Below, one piece after another: positions 8,750 through 17,533 of a stretch of DNA of 64,000 nt. Made by a program: the position numbers and the translations under genes. Source of the stretch: Halovenus amylolytica (GTDB taxonomy: Archaea > Halobacteriota > Halobacteria > Halobacteriales > Haloarculaceae); assembly GCA_004015825.1 (NCBI GenBank), contig SAYS01000009.1, forward strand, positions 98,977 to 162,976, read 5' to 3'. Below the pieces are notes generated by a model. That model saw nothing but the letters and a program-made list of their open reading frames with translations, was not told the origin of the DNA and ran no database searches. How positions within the stretch are numbered: the first letter of the stretch is position 1; every line of letters starts with the position of its first letter.

Positions 8750-9430
8750 ATGCTGGCCGAGACTCTCGTGACCTTCGGTGCCGGCATCGCCTTCGGCCTG
8801 GCGCTGGCTGCACCCCCGGGACCGATGAACGCGATCATCGCCCAGGAGAGTGTCGTCAGGGGGCGACTGGCAGGGTTCAGGGCCGGACTGGGCGCGATGG
8901 CCGCCGATTTCGTGTTCTTCCTGCTCGCAGTTGCCGGGATGGTCACCGTCGTGGCGAATCGCCCCACCCTCCGTGCTGTCATGGTGACTGTTGGCGGCGT
9001 TCTCATGCTGTATTTCGCAGTCGGTGCGGTCCAGAGCGCCGACCAGACACTTACTGGTGGTGAACTCGACGCGACCGCGCGCAGTTTCTCGAAAACGTTC
9101 GTCCTCGCGTTGACCAACCCGTACCAGATCCTGTTCTGGCTGACTGTTGGGATCGGACTACTCGAACCGGGCCGGATCGACGTACTGGGCTATACCCCCT
9201 ACGTGGGTGATGCACTCACAGGTGTCCTGATCGTCGAGACGGGTAGTCCAGTCCTACTCGCGGGACTGTTCGCGGGGATCGTTCTCTGGATCACCGCGTT
9301 CCCGACAGTGCTCGTGGCAGGCAGAGAACGTGTCGATACGCTCGCACCGGCCGTCGCGGTCCTCAGTGCGATTGTCCTCGCTGCATTCGGTGTCCTGTTT
9401 CTCTCCGACGGACTGAGAAGCCTACTCTGA
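8750..9430 (+). CDS. LysE/RhtB-family membrane exporter
   Basis: 226 residues, about six transmembrane segments. The N-terminal GLALAAPPGPMNAIIAQESVVRGR is the LysE-family signature with its PGP turn. The segment around 120-150 (SFSKTFVLALTNPYQILFW) matches the conserved second half. Such proteins export amino acids or other small molecules across the cytoplasmic membrane. The last 9 bp overlap the convergent HD-domain gene. Substrate unknown. Confidence 0.85.
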   Translation: MLAETLVTFGAGIAFGLALAAPPGPMNAIIAQESVVRGRLAGFRAGLGAMAADFVFFLLAVAGMVTVVANRPTLRAVMVTVGGVLMLYFAVGAVQSADQTLTGGELDATARSFSKTFVLALTNPYQILFWLTVGIGLLEPGRIDVLGYTPYVGDALTGVLIVETGSPVLLAGLFAGIVLWITAFPTVLVAGRERVDTLAPAVAVLSAIVLAAFGVLFLSDGLRSLL

Positions 9431-10102
9431 CGTATCGATCCCTGCGATCTCCATCTCGAGCCACTCCTTGAACCACCGGACGCGTTTGAGCCTGCGGTCG
9501 GCGATATCTTTGGCCGTCTGACTCCGGACACGCTTTTTCGCCTCGATTCCCCGTTCGAGGACGCGTTCGACCATCTCGGCGCTGTCCATGTGCGTGCGGG
9601 ATTCGTACCCCATCCGGAGCAGCATGAGCGCAGCGCCGTTCGCACCGATCTTGTCGAGGATGTCGGCCTCGATGAGACAGCGTGCCTCCAGTGGCAGGTC
9701 GGTTATCTCTCTCTGGTAGGAGTGGTCCTCGATCGCCGAACAGACCTGTTCGACGAAGGAACTGGGGTAATCGGTCTGGATCTCCAGATACTCCCGTGCG
9801 ATACGAGCACCCTCTTCGGCGTGGATGTCCTGGTCGACTTCGAGTTTGGCGATATCGTGAAACAGTGCCGCAACCCGTGTGACGTCGGTGTTGGCACCTT
9901 CCTGACTCGCGATCTTTCCGGACAGTTTGATCACGTTGCGGATGTGGTTGAACCGGTAGTCCGCGGAATGCCACGGATACCACCGCATACGCCCACCTTT
10001 ATCCTCTGACTGGACGCTCGCTTCGAGGTAGTCGTGGACGAACCGTTCCATCGCCGCAAACTCATCCTCCGAGACGGGTGACTCGCGTATCTCAACACCC
10101 AC
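9422..10102 (-). CDS. HD-domain phosphohydrolase
   Basis: 226 residues. HD-superfamily residues are plain: His53 in YRFNHIRNV, His82-Asp83 in VAALFHDIAKLE, and a later Asp in CSAIEDHSY and LIEADILDKIGA. These coordinate a divalent metal and hydrolyse a phosphate ester, often a nucleotide. The overall pattern (about 220 residues, HxDH-like helix order) resembles YfbR/YedJ-type HD hydrolases. It ends overlapping the lysE-like gene by 9 bp. Confidence 0.8.
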   Translation of the reverse strand: MGVEIRESPVSEDEFAAMERFVHDYLEASVQSEDKGGRMRWYPWHSADYRFNHIRNVIKLSGKIASQEGANTDVTRVAALFHDIAKLEVDQDIHAEEGARIAREYLEIQTDYPSSFVEQVCSAIEDHSYQREITDLPLEARCLIEADILDKIGANGAALMLLRMGYESRTHMDSAEMVERVLERGIEAKKRVRSQTAKDIADRRLKRVRWFKEWLEMEIAGIDTSE

Positions 10103-10648
10103 GGCACCACCCCCATTGATCTACAGCACGTGTAATATTCATCTTACATAATAGATGGACTGATTGGCTCTTTAGCGTTACGACACATTTTCGAAGGGAT
10201 TGCGGTTCAGTAGTCGCCGGCGCAACGACTGTCCGGTTTTCGCTGGATTCGGTCAGCAGAAAACTCATACTGGTTGGTACGACTCTGTCCCACGCTGTCG
10301 AAACAGAATATACGTACCACGCCGTGAGATACCGAGACCCGTGTCGTGGGTGCGAAACTAACGGCAAAAACCACTATCAGCCGGGCTCACACATAGCCCG
10401 GCTGAACTCACAGAGACTGGTCAGGTGGATGCTGGTCTGACAGGCGTTCGCGCGACCCGATACGGTCGTGACCGAGTATTGTCGTCGCAGTTGTCCTATA
10501 GTTTTCTTCTTCGACAGTTTCGATTCGAACATACAGGTTTAAAGCTGTTTCCCTGAACGTATGTACTATTATTCTATGATCTGATATACACTCTAGGAAT
10601 TTAAGGAGTGGTTGTCAGCTGGCCAGTCAGATTGCCTGTCGGGTAGGC
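10103..10648. other. 546-bp intergenic region with one hairpin
   Basis: No convincing gene on either strand. It separates the HD hydrolase start from the histidine kinase stop, both on the minus strand. The only structured element I see is the inverted repeat at 10378-10404. The part near 10555-10610 is AT-rich. Confidence 0.6.
10378..10404 (-). terminator. Perfect 10-bp stem hairpin, candidate terminator
   Basis: CAGCCGGGCT and AGCCCGGCTG are perfect 10-bp arms around a 7-nt loop. On the minus strand a run of five T follows about 8 nt later, so it could end the histidine kinase transcript, though it lies about 245 bp past that gene's stop. A small structured RNA or operator is an alternative. 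Confidence 0.45.
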
Positions 10649-13012
10649 TCACGTTGGTCCGGCACGGGCGAGTCGGATCTCGACGACGGTTCCGGGACAG
10701 TTCTCGTCTCTGACTGTGACTGATCCGCCCGAGCGGTGAACGATCCAGTAGACGAGCCAGAGCCCCAGTCCACTCCCGTGGTACAGATCGTCGATTGTGC
10801 GCCCTGTTTCGAGGACGTCCTTGTCCATCTGTGGGATACCGGGACCGCCGTCGATGACACGGATGACAACCTGGCTGTCGTCGGACTCGATCTGTAGCTC
10901 GACGGATGGCTGGGGCGCACTGTTGTGGACGATACTGTTCTCGATCACTTCCTCGATCGCCTGGCGGAAGTACACCGTCGTGTTCGCGTAGAGTTCGTCT
11001 GGTGCACCGACCGAGATCTGGATCCCGTACTCGTCTGCGAGCGAACTGGCCGCCTCCCTGACCAGCGGGACGATATCGACAGACTGAACGGTCGGGTCGC
11101 CGCCGAGAACCTCGGTAATACTCCGTGATTTTTCGCTCGTCGTCAACAGACCGTTCGCGTGTTCCAGGATCTCGTCTGCAGAGTCTTCGATTATCCCGGC
11201 AGCGTTCGATCTGATCTGTTCGGCCTGTAGCCCGATGACCGTCAGATCGTTCCGCAGGTTGTGTCGGAGAATACGGTCGACGACGCGGAGCTGGTGGGCC
11301 CGTTCCTCGCGCTCTGTTACGTCACGCAGAACAGCGACCATCCCGGTTGTTTCCCCTGCCTCGTCCAGCGGATAGTATCGCACGTCCAGGGTCCGTTCCC
11401 CACGTGTCGGATGCATCCGTGTCGACTGGAACTTCACGATCGCCCCCGAAAGGGCGCGTTCGAGGTAGGATCGTATCCTCTCGGACTCCGAGCCGTCGAG
11501 GACGTCACTGACCGTCTGGCCGGTGAGTTCCTCCTCTTCGAACCCGTGGTAGCTCCGGTACTGTGGGTTCGCGAACTGGTACTGTTCGTCGGTGTCGACC
11601 ACGCAGATCAGATCCGTCGCTTCCTGAATCGCTCGCTTGTACTGGGTCAGTTCTGTTTCGCGTTCTTTCAGCCCAGTCACGTCCCGCCAGATGCTGATCG
11701 TCCCGGCAAGCTCGCCAGTATCGTCGTAGTAGGGGTTCTGGCGGACGCTGAACACTGGCTGGCTCTCCGTCCGCTCGAACGTCGGTTCGATCTCGTACTG
11801 GATCGGGTGGCCCTCGTCCAGCGTTTTACGCCGTCGCTCGTCGAGTTCTGTCGCTGTCTCGTCGTCGACGACCGTCGAGATCGGTTTCCCGAGTAGTTCG
11901 TCCTCGCTGTCCTCCGCAAACAGCGAGATTGCCTCGTTCAGAAGTACGAACCGCCCGTCGGTATCCTGCAGAAATATCGGCTCTTCCAGCCGCTCGACGA
12001 CCTCCCTGTACTGTTTGAGTTCGCGCTCGTGGCGAGCCAGTTCCGTACTGACCTGGTTGAATCGTGTGCCGATTTTCGACCACTCTTCGGTCCCACCGAC
12101 GTCGATTTCGGTCCCGTACTCGCGGTTCGATAGCCTGTCGAAGCCATCGAGAACTCGTTCTGTCTGCCGGATACTCGACTGATAGAACCAGAGGGCGAAC
12201 CCGAGCAGTGTTCCGATGACGAGGACAACGGCCCCGATCTGCAGCATGGTAACTGTCTGTGCCTGGCCGCCGACTGCCGATTCAGGCCGGGCGACGGTCA
12301 CCGTCCAGCCTGTCGTCGTTTTTTCGGCACTGGCAGTGATCAACGACGTTCCGTCCCAGTTGCCTTCCTCGTAGAGTATCTCGTTGGCTCCCGACACTCT
12401 GACAGCCAGATCACTGTCGGCCTCCGGATCGATCGACTCGAAAAACGAGCCGTCTTGCAGGTGCAGCGCTGCGTTCAGTGTCCCGACGACTGTCCCGTCT
12501 CGCTCGATCGGGACGCTGACTGTCACGATAAAATTCCCAGTCTCGGCCTCGACTGGTTCGCTCACGTGCGGTTCTCCAGCAATCGCCTGCTGGAAATACG
12601 TTCGATCGCTGAAGTTCGTTCCGAGCAACTGGATCCGGTTTGCGTCGGTGAGACCGTCTGATTCGATGGCGACCATCCGGCCATCGGCGTCGATGATCGA
12701 GACCCCCTGGTACTCTGTCGAATCGATAAACCGTTGTAACGTTTGCCGTTGATCGGCGTCGGAGTCAGTGGCTGATGGCTCGGGAAGCCCCTCGGAAACC
12801 ACTGGATCAGTCCCGAGCAACTCGACAGTCTGGATGCGTTCGGACAACAGGGCGTCGAGCTGTGTGGCAGTCGCTTCTGCCGTCGCCTCCAGTGACTCCA
12901 TCTCGTTTTCGGAGACGGCCGACCCGTAGAGCTGGAACCCGGAGACGACGGCGACGAGGAGGACGACGGTAACGAGGAGCAACACTACCGCAAAGAGGTT
13001 CCGTAGCTTCAC
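10649..13012 (-). CDS. Membrane sensor histidine kinase with dCache-like and two PAS domains
   Basis: 787 residues. TM1 (about 7-27) and TM2 (256-277) bracket an extracellular dCache-like sensor with a DRTYFQQA motif. Cytoplasmic order: linker or HAMP-like segment (280-330), PAS (about 335-450), PAS (460-570), H-box ILRHNLRNDLTVIG, then HATPase with N-box EVIENSIVHN, G1 DGGPGIP and G2 GSGLGLWLVYWIV. The ILRHNLRND H-box is the haloarchaeal type. It senses an extracellular small ligand and phosphorylates an unseen response regulator; no regulator is adjacent, as is usual for orphan haloarchaeal kinases. Confidence 0.9.
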   Translation of the reverse strand: MKLRNLFAVVLLLVTVVLLVAVVSGFQLYGSAVSENEMESLEATAEATATQLDALLSERIQTVELLGTDPVVSEGLPEPSATDSDADQRQTLQRFIDSTEYQGVSIIDADGRMVAIESDGLTDANRIQLLGTNFSDRTYFQQAIAGEPHVSEPVEAETGNFIVTVSVPIERDGTVVGTLNAALHLQDGSFFESIDPEADSDLAVRVSGANEILYEEGNWDGTSLITASAEKTTTGWTVTVARPESAVGGQAQTVTMLQIGAVVLVIGTLLGFALWFYQSSIRQTERVLDGFDRLSNREYGTEIDVGGTEEWSKIGTRFNQVSTELARHERELKQYREVVERLEEPIFLQDTDGRFVLLNEAISLFAEDSEDELLGKPISTVVDDETATELDERRRKTLDEGHPIQYEIEPTFERTESQPVFSVRQNPYYDDTGELAGTISIWRDVTGLKERETELTQYKRAIQEATDLICVVDTDEQYQFANPQYRSYHGFEEEELTGQTVSDVLDGSESERIRSYLERALSGAIVKFQSTRMHPTRGERTLDVRYYPLDEAGETTGMVAVLRDVTEREERAHQLRVVDRILRHNLRNDLTVIGLQAEQIRSNAAGIIEDSADEILEHANGLLTTSEKSRSITEVLGGDPTVQSVDIVPLVREAASSLADEYGIQISVGAPDELYANTTVYFRQAIEEVIENSIVHNSAPQPSVELQIESDDSQVVIRVIDGGPGIPQMDKDVLETGRTIDDLYHGSGLGLWLVYWIVHRSGGSVTVRDENCPGTVVEIRLARAGPT

Positions 13013-13244
13013 GAACGGTCACCGCTGGGAGGGTGCGTCTGGCTGTAGATCTCTCTTCGCGCTCCCAGGGCATCCGCCACACGACGACTCGTCACACAGC
13101 CGTCCACACGTTTCATTTTGAAGGGGGATATATATTTCCGACTTTCTGCAGATGTTTTATGCAAACCAGATCGTATAGTGTTCACGGCCGCCTTCGTGGA
13201 GCGAAGCACAAACGCTTTTGATCTGGCCCACCCAGAGATTGGGT

Positions 13245-13439
13245 ATGAAAGAGGAACTGATGGAGATTCTCTGCTGTCCACTCGACAAACACGAACTCGA
13301 ACTCGAAATCGACGCGCAAGACGACGACGAGATTCTCGCTGGGACGCTCACCTGTACGGAGTGCAGCGAACAGTATCCGATCGAGGACGGTATTCCGAAT
13401 CTTCTGCCGCCGGATATGCGCGAGGAGTCCCCGGCCTGA
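13245..13439 (+). CDS. Methyltransferase partner Trm112
   Basis: 64 residues from ATG 13245. The LCCPLDKHELEL opening, CTECSEQYPIEDGIPNLLP and PPD ending are the Trm112 signature; Cys10/11 and Cys37/40 form the zinc site. In haloarchaea Trm112 is a hub that binds and stabilises many S-adenosylmethionine methyltransferases acting on tRNA, rRNA and proteins. The upstream in-frame start at 13218 adds nine residues not conserved in the family and is rejected. Confidence 0.85.
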   Translation: MKEELMEILCCPLDKHELELEIDAQDDDEILAGTLTCTECSEQYPIEDGIPNLLPPDMREESPA

Positions 13440-13512
13440 GCATCCCCTGTCCCGGAGCGTCGGTTCTCGTGGGGCATCAACATTTTTCTACTCGCCGGGT
13501 GGAGAGACAGAT

Positions 13513-14079
13513 GTGCCACAGTCGTTGCCCGTTCACATAAGCCGGGACCAGCTCCACAGCCTCGAAGTACCAGCCTCCTTCGAGGCGGACGGATCGTTCG
13601 ATATCCGGCTGATCAACCACGCGGAGTCCCTGCACGTCCATCTCCACCTCGACGATCCACTCTCCGAGATTGCTACCCTCGATGCGGGCAACCACTACGT
13701 CGAGGGGGAGACAGAACGCCGGGTCCGCGTCGAGGTCGACACCGACGCGCTCGGTGAACAGCCCCACTTCGGAAAGCTCAAAGTCGCTACCGCCTACGGC
13801 GCGGAGACGCGGTGGATCGACGTCGAACTCACCGAGCCGGATCCGACTCCCGACTCGATCGAGATCGACGAATCGCTCGCGAATCCACAACCGAAAGATT
13901 CCACTCGGGAGCCGCTCCTCGATACCCAACAGCTCCCGGTTCTCGTACTGGGGGTCGTCGCGCTCCTGATCGCCGTGCTTTCGGCGATCCTGTTCCAGCA
14001 GACGGTCGTTACTGCCGGTGCACTGATCGTCTTTGCCGGTGTCGTCACGGCGTTGCTCCTTCTCTCGAACACTGGCTGA
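13513..14079 (+). CDS. Membrane protein with soluble beta domain and two C-terminal TM segments
   Basis: 188 residues from a GTG at 13513. Residues 1-110 look like a beta-sandwich (VHISRDQLHSLEVPASFEA, then RRVRVEVDTDAL and RWIDVELTEPDP). A linker leads to two transmembrane segments near 140-160 and 163-183. I recall this as a haloarchaeal DUF family (DUF7524-like) with no known role. The soluble part probably faces the cytoplasm because there is no signal peptide. Confidence 0.65.
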   Translation: MPQSLPVHISRDQLHSLEVPASFEADGSFDIRLINHAESLHVHLHLDDPLSEIATLDAGNHYVEGETERRVRVEVDTDALGEQPHFGKLKVATAYGAETRWIDVELTEPDPTPDSIEIDESLANPQPKDSTREPLLDTQQLPVLVLGVVALLIAVLSAILFQQTVVTAGALIVFAGVVTALLLLSNTG

Positions 14080-14398
14080 TACTCCGATCTGATCCGGATC
14101 GCTTTGAACTGCCTGTTACCGTGACCGGCCGCCCAGGATCGATAATGATTTATAATTATATATGTCGAACTTCCGAGTAGTACGGATATAGCCCGTGAGC
14201 CCGCTAAATTTTCCGAAACACGATTAAATACCACATTTAAGACGATAAACAAAACTGCCGAATATCGTCTCGTCGGCGGTTCTGCGGGACGGAAAAAATA
14301 CGATACCGGTATATTTAAATATCTTTCGGACAAATCGCTATTTAGCTATTGCCCCGGGTGTGTCTTGCGATTTGTCACCCCGGCTGAACGGTCCAGCA
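14080..14398. other. AT-rich region and promoter upstream of tfb
   Basis: No gene. The 319 bp contain a clear TATA element (14311-14320, ATATTTAAAT) and a 10-bp inverted repeat flanking the expected transcription start (14329-14338 and 14367-14376). The rest is AT-rich with several poly-A/T stretches. Confidence 0.6.
14311..14376 (+). promoter_or_regulatory. tfb promoter with inverted repeat around the start site
   Basis: ATATTTAAAT (14311-14320) places transcription start near 14340-14345. GACAAATCGC (14329-14338) and GCGATTTGTC (14367-14376) are perfect complements that straddle this position, leaving a leader of about 55 nt. A regulatory protein site or folded 5' leader controlling TFB is inferred. 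Confidence 0.45.
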
Positions 14399-15364
14399 AT
14401 GAGTAACTCTAACACTCGCACACGGACGACAGAGAAAGAACAGACAGAAGAGCAGACTGACGAGACGCTCGATTGCCCCGAGTGTGGTGGCAACGTCGTC
14501 GTCGACGACGAACACGGCGAGACAGTCTGTACGGACTGCGGCCTCGTCATCGAGGAGGATTCCGTCGACCGCGGACCGGAGTGGCGTGCCTTCGACGCCA
14601 AGGAAAAAGACGAGAAATCCCGCGTCGGTGCCCCGACGACAAACATGATGCACGACAAGGGGCTGTCGACGAACATCGACTGGCGTGACAAGGACGCCTA
14701 CGGCAACGCCCTCTCGGGCAAACAGCGAAAGAAGATGCAGCGCCTGCGGAAGTGGAACGAGCGGTTCCGTACCCGGGACTCCAAGGAACGAAATCTCAAG
14801 CAGGCACTCGGCGAGATCGACCGGATGGCCTCCGCGCTCGGCCTCCCGGAAAACGTCCGCGAGACGGCGAGTGTCATCTACCGGCGTGCTCTCGACGAGA
14901 ACCTCCTGCCCGGCCGCTCCATCGAGGGTGTCTCGACGGCCTCGGTGTACGCTGCTGCGCGACAGGCTGGTGTTCCGCGCTCCCTCGACGAGATCACGGA
15001 GGTCTCCCGTGTCGAAAAAAGCGAGATCGCACGAACCTACCGCTACGTGGTCCGGGAACTCGGACTGGAGGTCCAGCCGGCGGATCCCGAGAGCTACGTT
15101 CCGCGGTTTGCCTCCTCGCTGGAACTCTCCGAAGAGGCCGAACGCCGCGCACGCGAACTACTCCAGAACGCGAAAGAGCAGGGCGTCCACTCCGGAAAAT
15201 CGCCGGTCGGACTGGCTGCGGCAGCCGTCTACGCTGCGGCACTGCTGACCAACGAGAAGACGACGCAGGCGGCAGTCAGCGAGGTCGCGGATATCTCCGA
15301 AGTGACGATCCGCAACCGGTACCACGAACTGCTCGAAGCCGAACAGGACATTCCGGTCGCCTGA
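14399..15364 (+). CDS. tfb: Transcription initiation factor IIB (TFB)
   Basis: 321 residues from ATG 14399. N-terminal zinc ribbon with Cys26, Cys29, Cys44 and Cys47 recruits RNA polymerase. The B-finger/linker follows (residues 58-85), then two cyclin-fold repeats (about 125-215 and 220-315) that bind TBP-DNA; YVPRFASSLELSEE marks the second. Haloarchaea encode several TFB paralogues with different promoter choice; which one this is cannot be told here. The upstream GTG at 14360 would translate the inverted-repeat leader and is rejected. Confidence 0.95.
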   Translation: MSNSNTRTRTTEKEQTEEQTDETLDCPECGGNVVVDDEHGETVCTDCGLVIEEDSVDRGPEWRAFDAKEKDEKSRVGAPTTNMMHDKGLSTNIDWRDKDAYGNALSGKQRKKMQRLRKWNERFRTRDSKERNLKQALGEIDRMASALGLPENVRETASVIYRRALDENLLPGRSIEGVSTASVYAAARQAGVPRSLDEITEVSRVEKSEIARTYRYVVRELGLEVQPADPESYVPRFASSLELSEEAERRARELLQNAKEQGVHSGKSPVGLAAAAVYAAALLTNEKTTQAAVSEVADISEVTIRNRYHELLEAEQDIPVA

Positions 15365-15433
15365 TCGGAATCCAAAATCACTGTTGATAACTGAGCCAGT
15401 ACGTTTAATCCGAAGTGGCGTGGCACTTCGAGT

Positions 15434-16330
15434 ATGAATCAGCAGCCCGACGGGGGAGCACGACGAGCTATTTCTGACGGCGGATTTGCGGACCAGGATA
15501 TCGGGCAGGCGATCGACGAACTGCTGGATGCATCCGAGAACGTCTCGCAAAGCTCCGAACAGATCAGCAATCTGGCACAGAAGCAATCAGATACCATGCA
15601 GGAGGTCTCGAGTGAGGTCGCGAATCTGAGTGCGACTGTCGAGGAGGTGGCCTCCAGCGCCAACCAGGTCAAGACCGTCAGCAACGACGCCCGGGAACTC
15701 GCCGATCGGGGGCGGGGGATCGCAGACGACGCCATCGAGGCGATGGTTTCGGTCGACGAAGCGAACTCGGCTGTCTCCGACGATGTGACACAACTGCGTG
15801 AACGCGTCGACGAGATCGACGAGATCGTCGAGGTGATCAACGATATCGCCGACCAGACCAACATGCTTGCGCTGAACGCCTCGATCGAGGCCGCCCGTGC
15901 CGGTGAGGCCGGCGAGGGGTTCGCCGTCGTCGCCGACGAGGTCAAAAGCCTCGCCGAGGAGTCACAGCAAAACGCGACTGAGATCGAGACCCTCGTCGCG
16001 AACATCAAACAGGATATGGAGGAGACCGTCGACAGCCTCGACGAATCCAGCGAGGAGATCGAAAACGGGATGGCACAGGTCGACGACGCCGTCGACATCC
16101 TCCAGCGCATCGACGAGTCCGTCAGCGAGGCTGCCCAGGGGGCCGAAGAGGTCGCTGCGGCCACGGACGATCAGGCGGCGAGTACGGAAGAGGTCGCCAG
16201 CATGATCGACGCGACCGCCGAGAACGCGACCGAGGTCGCAGAGGAGATCGAACGGATCGTCGCCGCGAACAGAGAGCAGACGGCCAAGATCGAACAGCTC
16301 CGTTCGGTCATCGAGCAGTCAGATCGATAA
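15434..16330 (+). CDS. Cytosolic methyl-accepting chemotaxis transducer
   Basis: 298 residues with no transmembrane segment. Almost the whole protein is a long antiparallel coiled coil whose hairpin tip at 134-175 ([38 protein letters not shown]) is the universal CheA/CheW contact region. EEVA-type heptads on both arms hold the methylation helices. It has only about 20 residues before the coil, so there is no sensor domain; it must read a cytosolic signal through a partner or act as a minimal transducer. No che gene is adjacent. Confidence 0.88.
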   Translation: MNQQPDGGARRAISDGGFADQDIGQAIDELLDASENVSQSSEQISNLAQKQSDTMQEVSSEVANLSATVEEVASSANQVKTVSNDARELADRGRGIADDAIEAMVSVDEANSAVSDDVTQLRERVDEIDEIVEVINDIADQTNMLALNASIEAARAGEAGEGFAVVADEVKSLAEESQQNATEIETLVANIKQDMEETVDSLDESSEEIENGMAQVDDAVDILQRIDESVSEAAQGAEEVAAATDDQAASTEEVASMIDATAENATEVAEEIERIVAANREQTAKIEQLRSVIEQSDR

Positions 16331-16368
16331 CCACCAGCTATTTTTGTGGCTGGCTGAGTACGGACTCT

Positions 16369-17049
16369 ATGGATTTCCAGCAGTTCGTCCTCGCAGCGAG
16401 TACGGCCACGCTGGGCGAAGAGCCCGCTGCTCGCGAGAACGCGGATGCGCTCGAATTTCGTCTCGATCTGACGGCCGGTGGTCTCGAATCGCTGCGCTCC
16501 TACGACGGCAGCCTCCCGCTGATCGTCACGAACAGAGTCGAGTGGGAAGGCGGTCAGGCACCCGACGACCCGGACCGTATCGAGCAACTCCAGGCGGCCG
16601 TCGAGTTACCCGGTGTCGAGGCCGTCGATGTCGAACTCGAAGCGATCGATGCCTGTCGTCCGGTCGTCGAGACGGCACGGGAAGAGGACGTCTCAGTCAT
16701 CGTCTCGTCGCACGATTTCGAGGGAACGCCGGCCAGATCCGAACTCGAATCGACGCTCGAACGCGCCTGTGAACACGGCGATGTCGGCAAGCTTGCCGTG
16801 ACCGCACAGTCGCCGGACGACGTTCTAGATCTGCTGTCGGTGACACGCTCGTGCACAGTCGACGGGTCGACTGTGGCGACGATGGCGATGGGGGAGGCGG
16901 GCCGTCACTCGCGGGCCGTCGCGCCGCTGTATGGTTCCCGGATCGGCTACGCGCCGGTCGATCCCGCGAGAGCGACCGCTCCGGGGCAGTACGCCCTCGA
17001 AGAACTCCGGTCGCTGATCACACAACTCCAGCCGAACACAACGGTCTAG
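16369..17049 (+). CDS. aroD: 3-dehydroquinate dehydratase, type I
   Basis: 226 residues. Type I (Schiff-base) enzyme: EFRLDL around residue 29, VSSHDFEGTP with His115, and GKLAVTAQSPDD with the Schiff-base Lys141; the C-terminal GEAGRHSRAVAPLYGSRIGY completes the active site. It converts 3-dehydroquinate to 3-dehydroshikimate in aromatic amino acid synthesis. Haloarchaea make dehydroquinate by the alternative DKFP route and then use this enzyme. Monocistronic or in loose array with the next gene. Confidence 0.92.
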   Translation: MDFQQFVLAASTATLGEEPAARENADALEFRLDLTAGGLESLRSYDGSLPLIVTNRVEWEGGQAPDDPDRIEQLQAAVELPGVEAVDVELEAIDACRPVVETAREEDVSVIVSSHDFEGTPARSELESTLERACEHGDVGKLAVTAQSPDDVLDLLSVTRSCTVDGSTVATMAMGEAGRHSRAVAPLYGSRIGYAPVDPARATAPGQYALEELRSLITQLQPNTTV

Positions 17050-17101
17050 GCTGTCCACACCAGAAAAGTTACATACCGTTCGTCGTCTCATTCCGTGTAT
17101 A

Positions 17102-17533
17102 GTGGCACAATCGAATACGTCGCGCGAGTTCTCACGGAAACGGCCCTGGCTCGCGGTGTTGCTCACCGTGATCGTTCCGGGGCTCGGTCACTTTTATCTC
17201 CGCCTGTGGGGGCGTGCAGTGCTGTGGCTCGCTCTCTCGATACTCACTTCCTTTGCCTTCGTCCCGTCCGGAGCCGTTCCGGAGTCGCTTTCCGTCAGCG
17301 CGATCCTGGAGGCAAGCCAGTCGCTTTCGACGCAGGGCACTGTCGTCCTCTTTGGAATCTCTCTGTTCTGTGTCGTCGACGTCATTCTGATGACACGCCA
17401 CATCAACAACTACGTCACGCGGACCGAGACAGAGGGCGTCAAGCACTGCCCGAACTGCGGGAAAGAACTCGACCAGGATATCGACTTCTGTCACTGGTGT
17501 ACGACGGAACTCGACGACGAGCAATCTGATTAG
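17102..17533 (+). CDS. Small membrane protein with C-terminal zinc ribbon
   Basis: 143 residues from GTG 17102. Residues about 15-60 form two closely spaced membrane helices (LTVIVPGLGHFYLRLWGRAV is the loop signature), a third segment lies near 80-98, and the C-terminus holds HCPNCGKELDQDIDFCHWC, a zinc ribbon. The family is common in haloarchaea; function not known. Its stop overlaps the dnaG stop by 4 bp. Confidence 0.7.
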   Translation: MAQSNTSREFSRKRPWLAVLLTVIVPGLGHFYLRLWGRAVLWLALSILTSFAFVPSGAVPESLSVSAILEASQSLSTQGTVVLFGISLFCVVDVILMTRHINNYVTRTETEGVKHCPNCGKELDQDIDFCHWCTTELDDEQSD

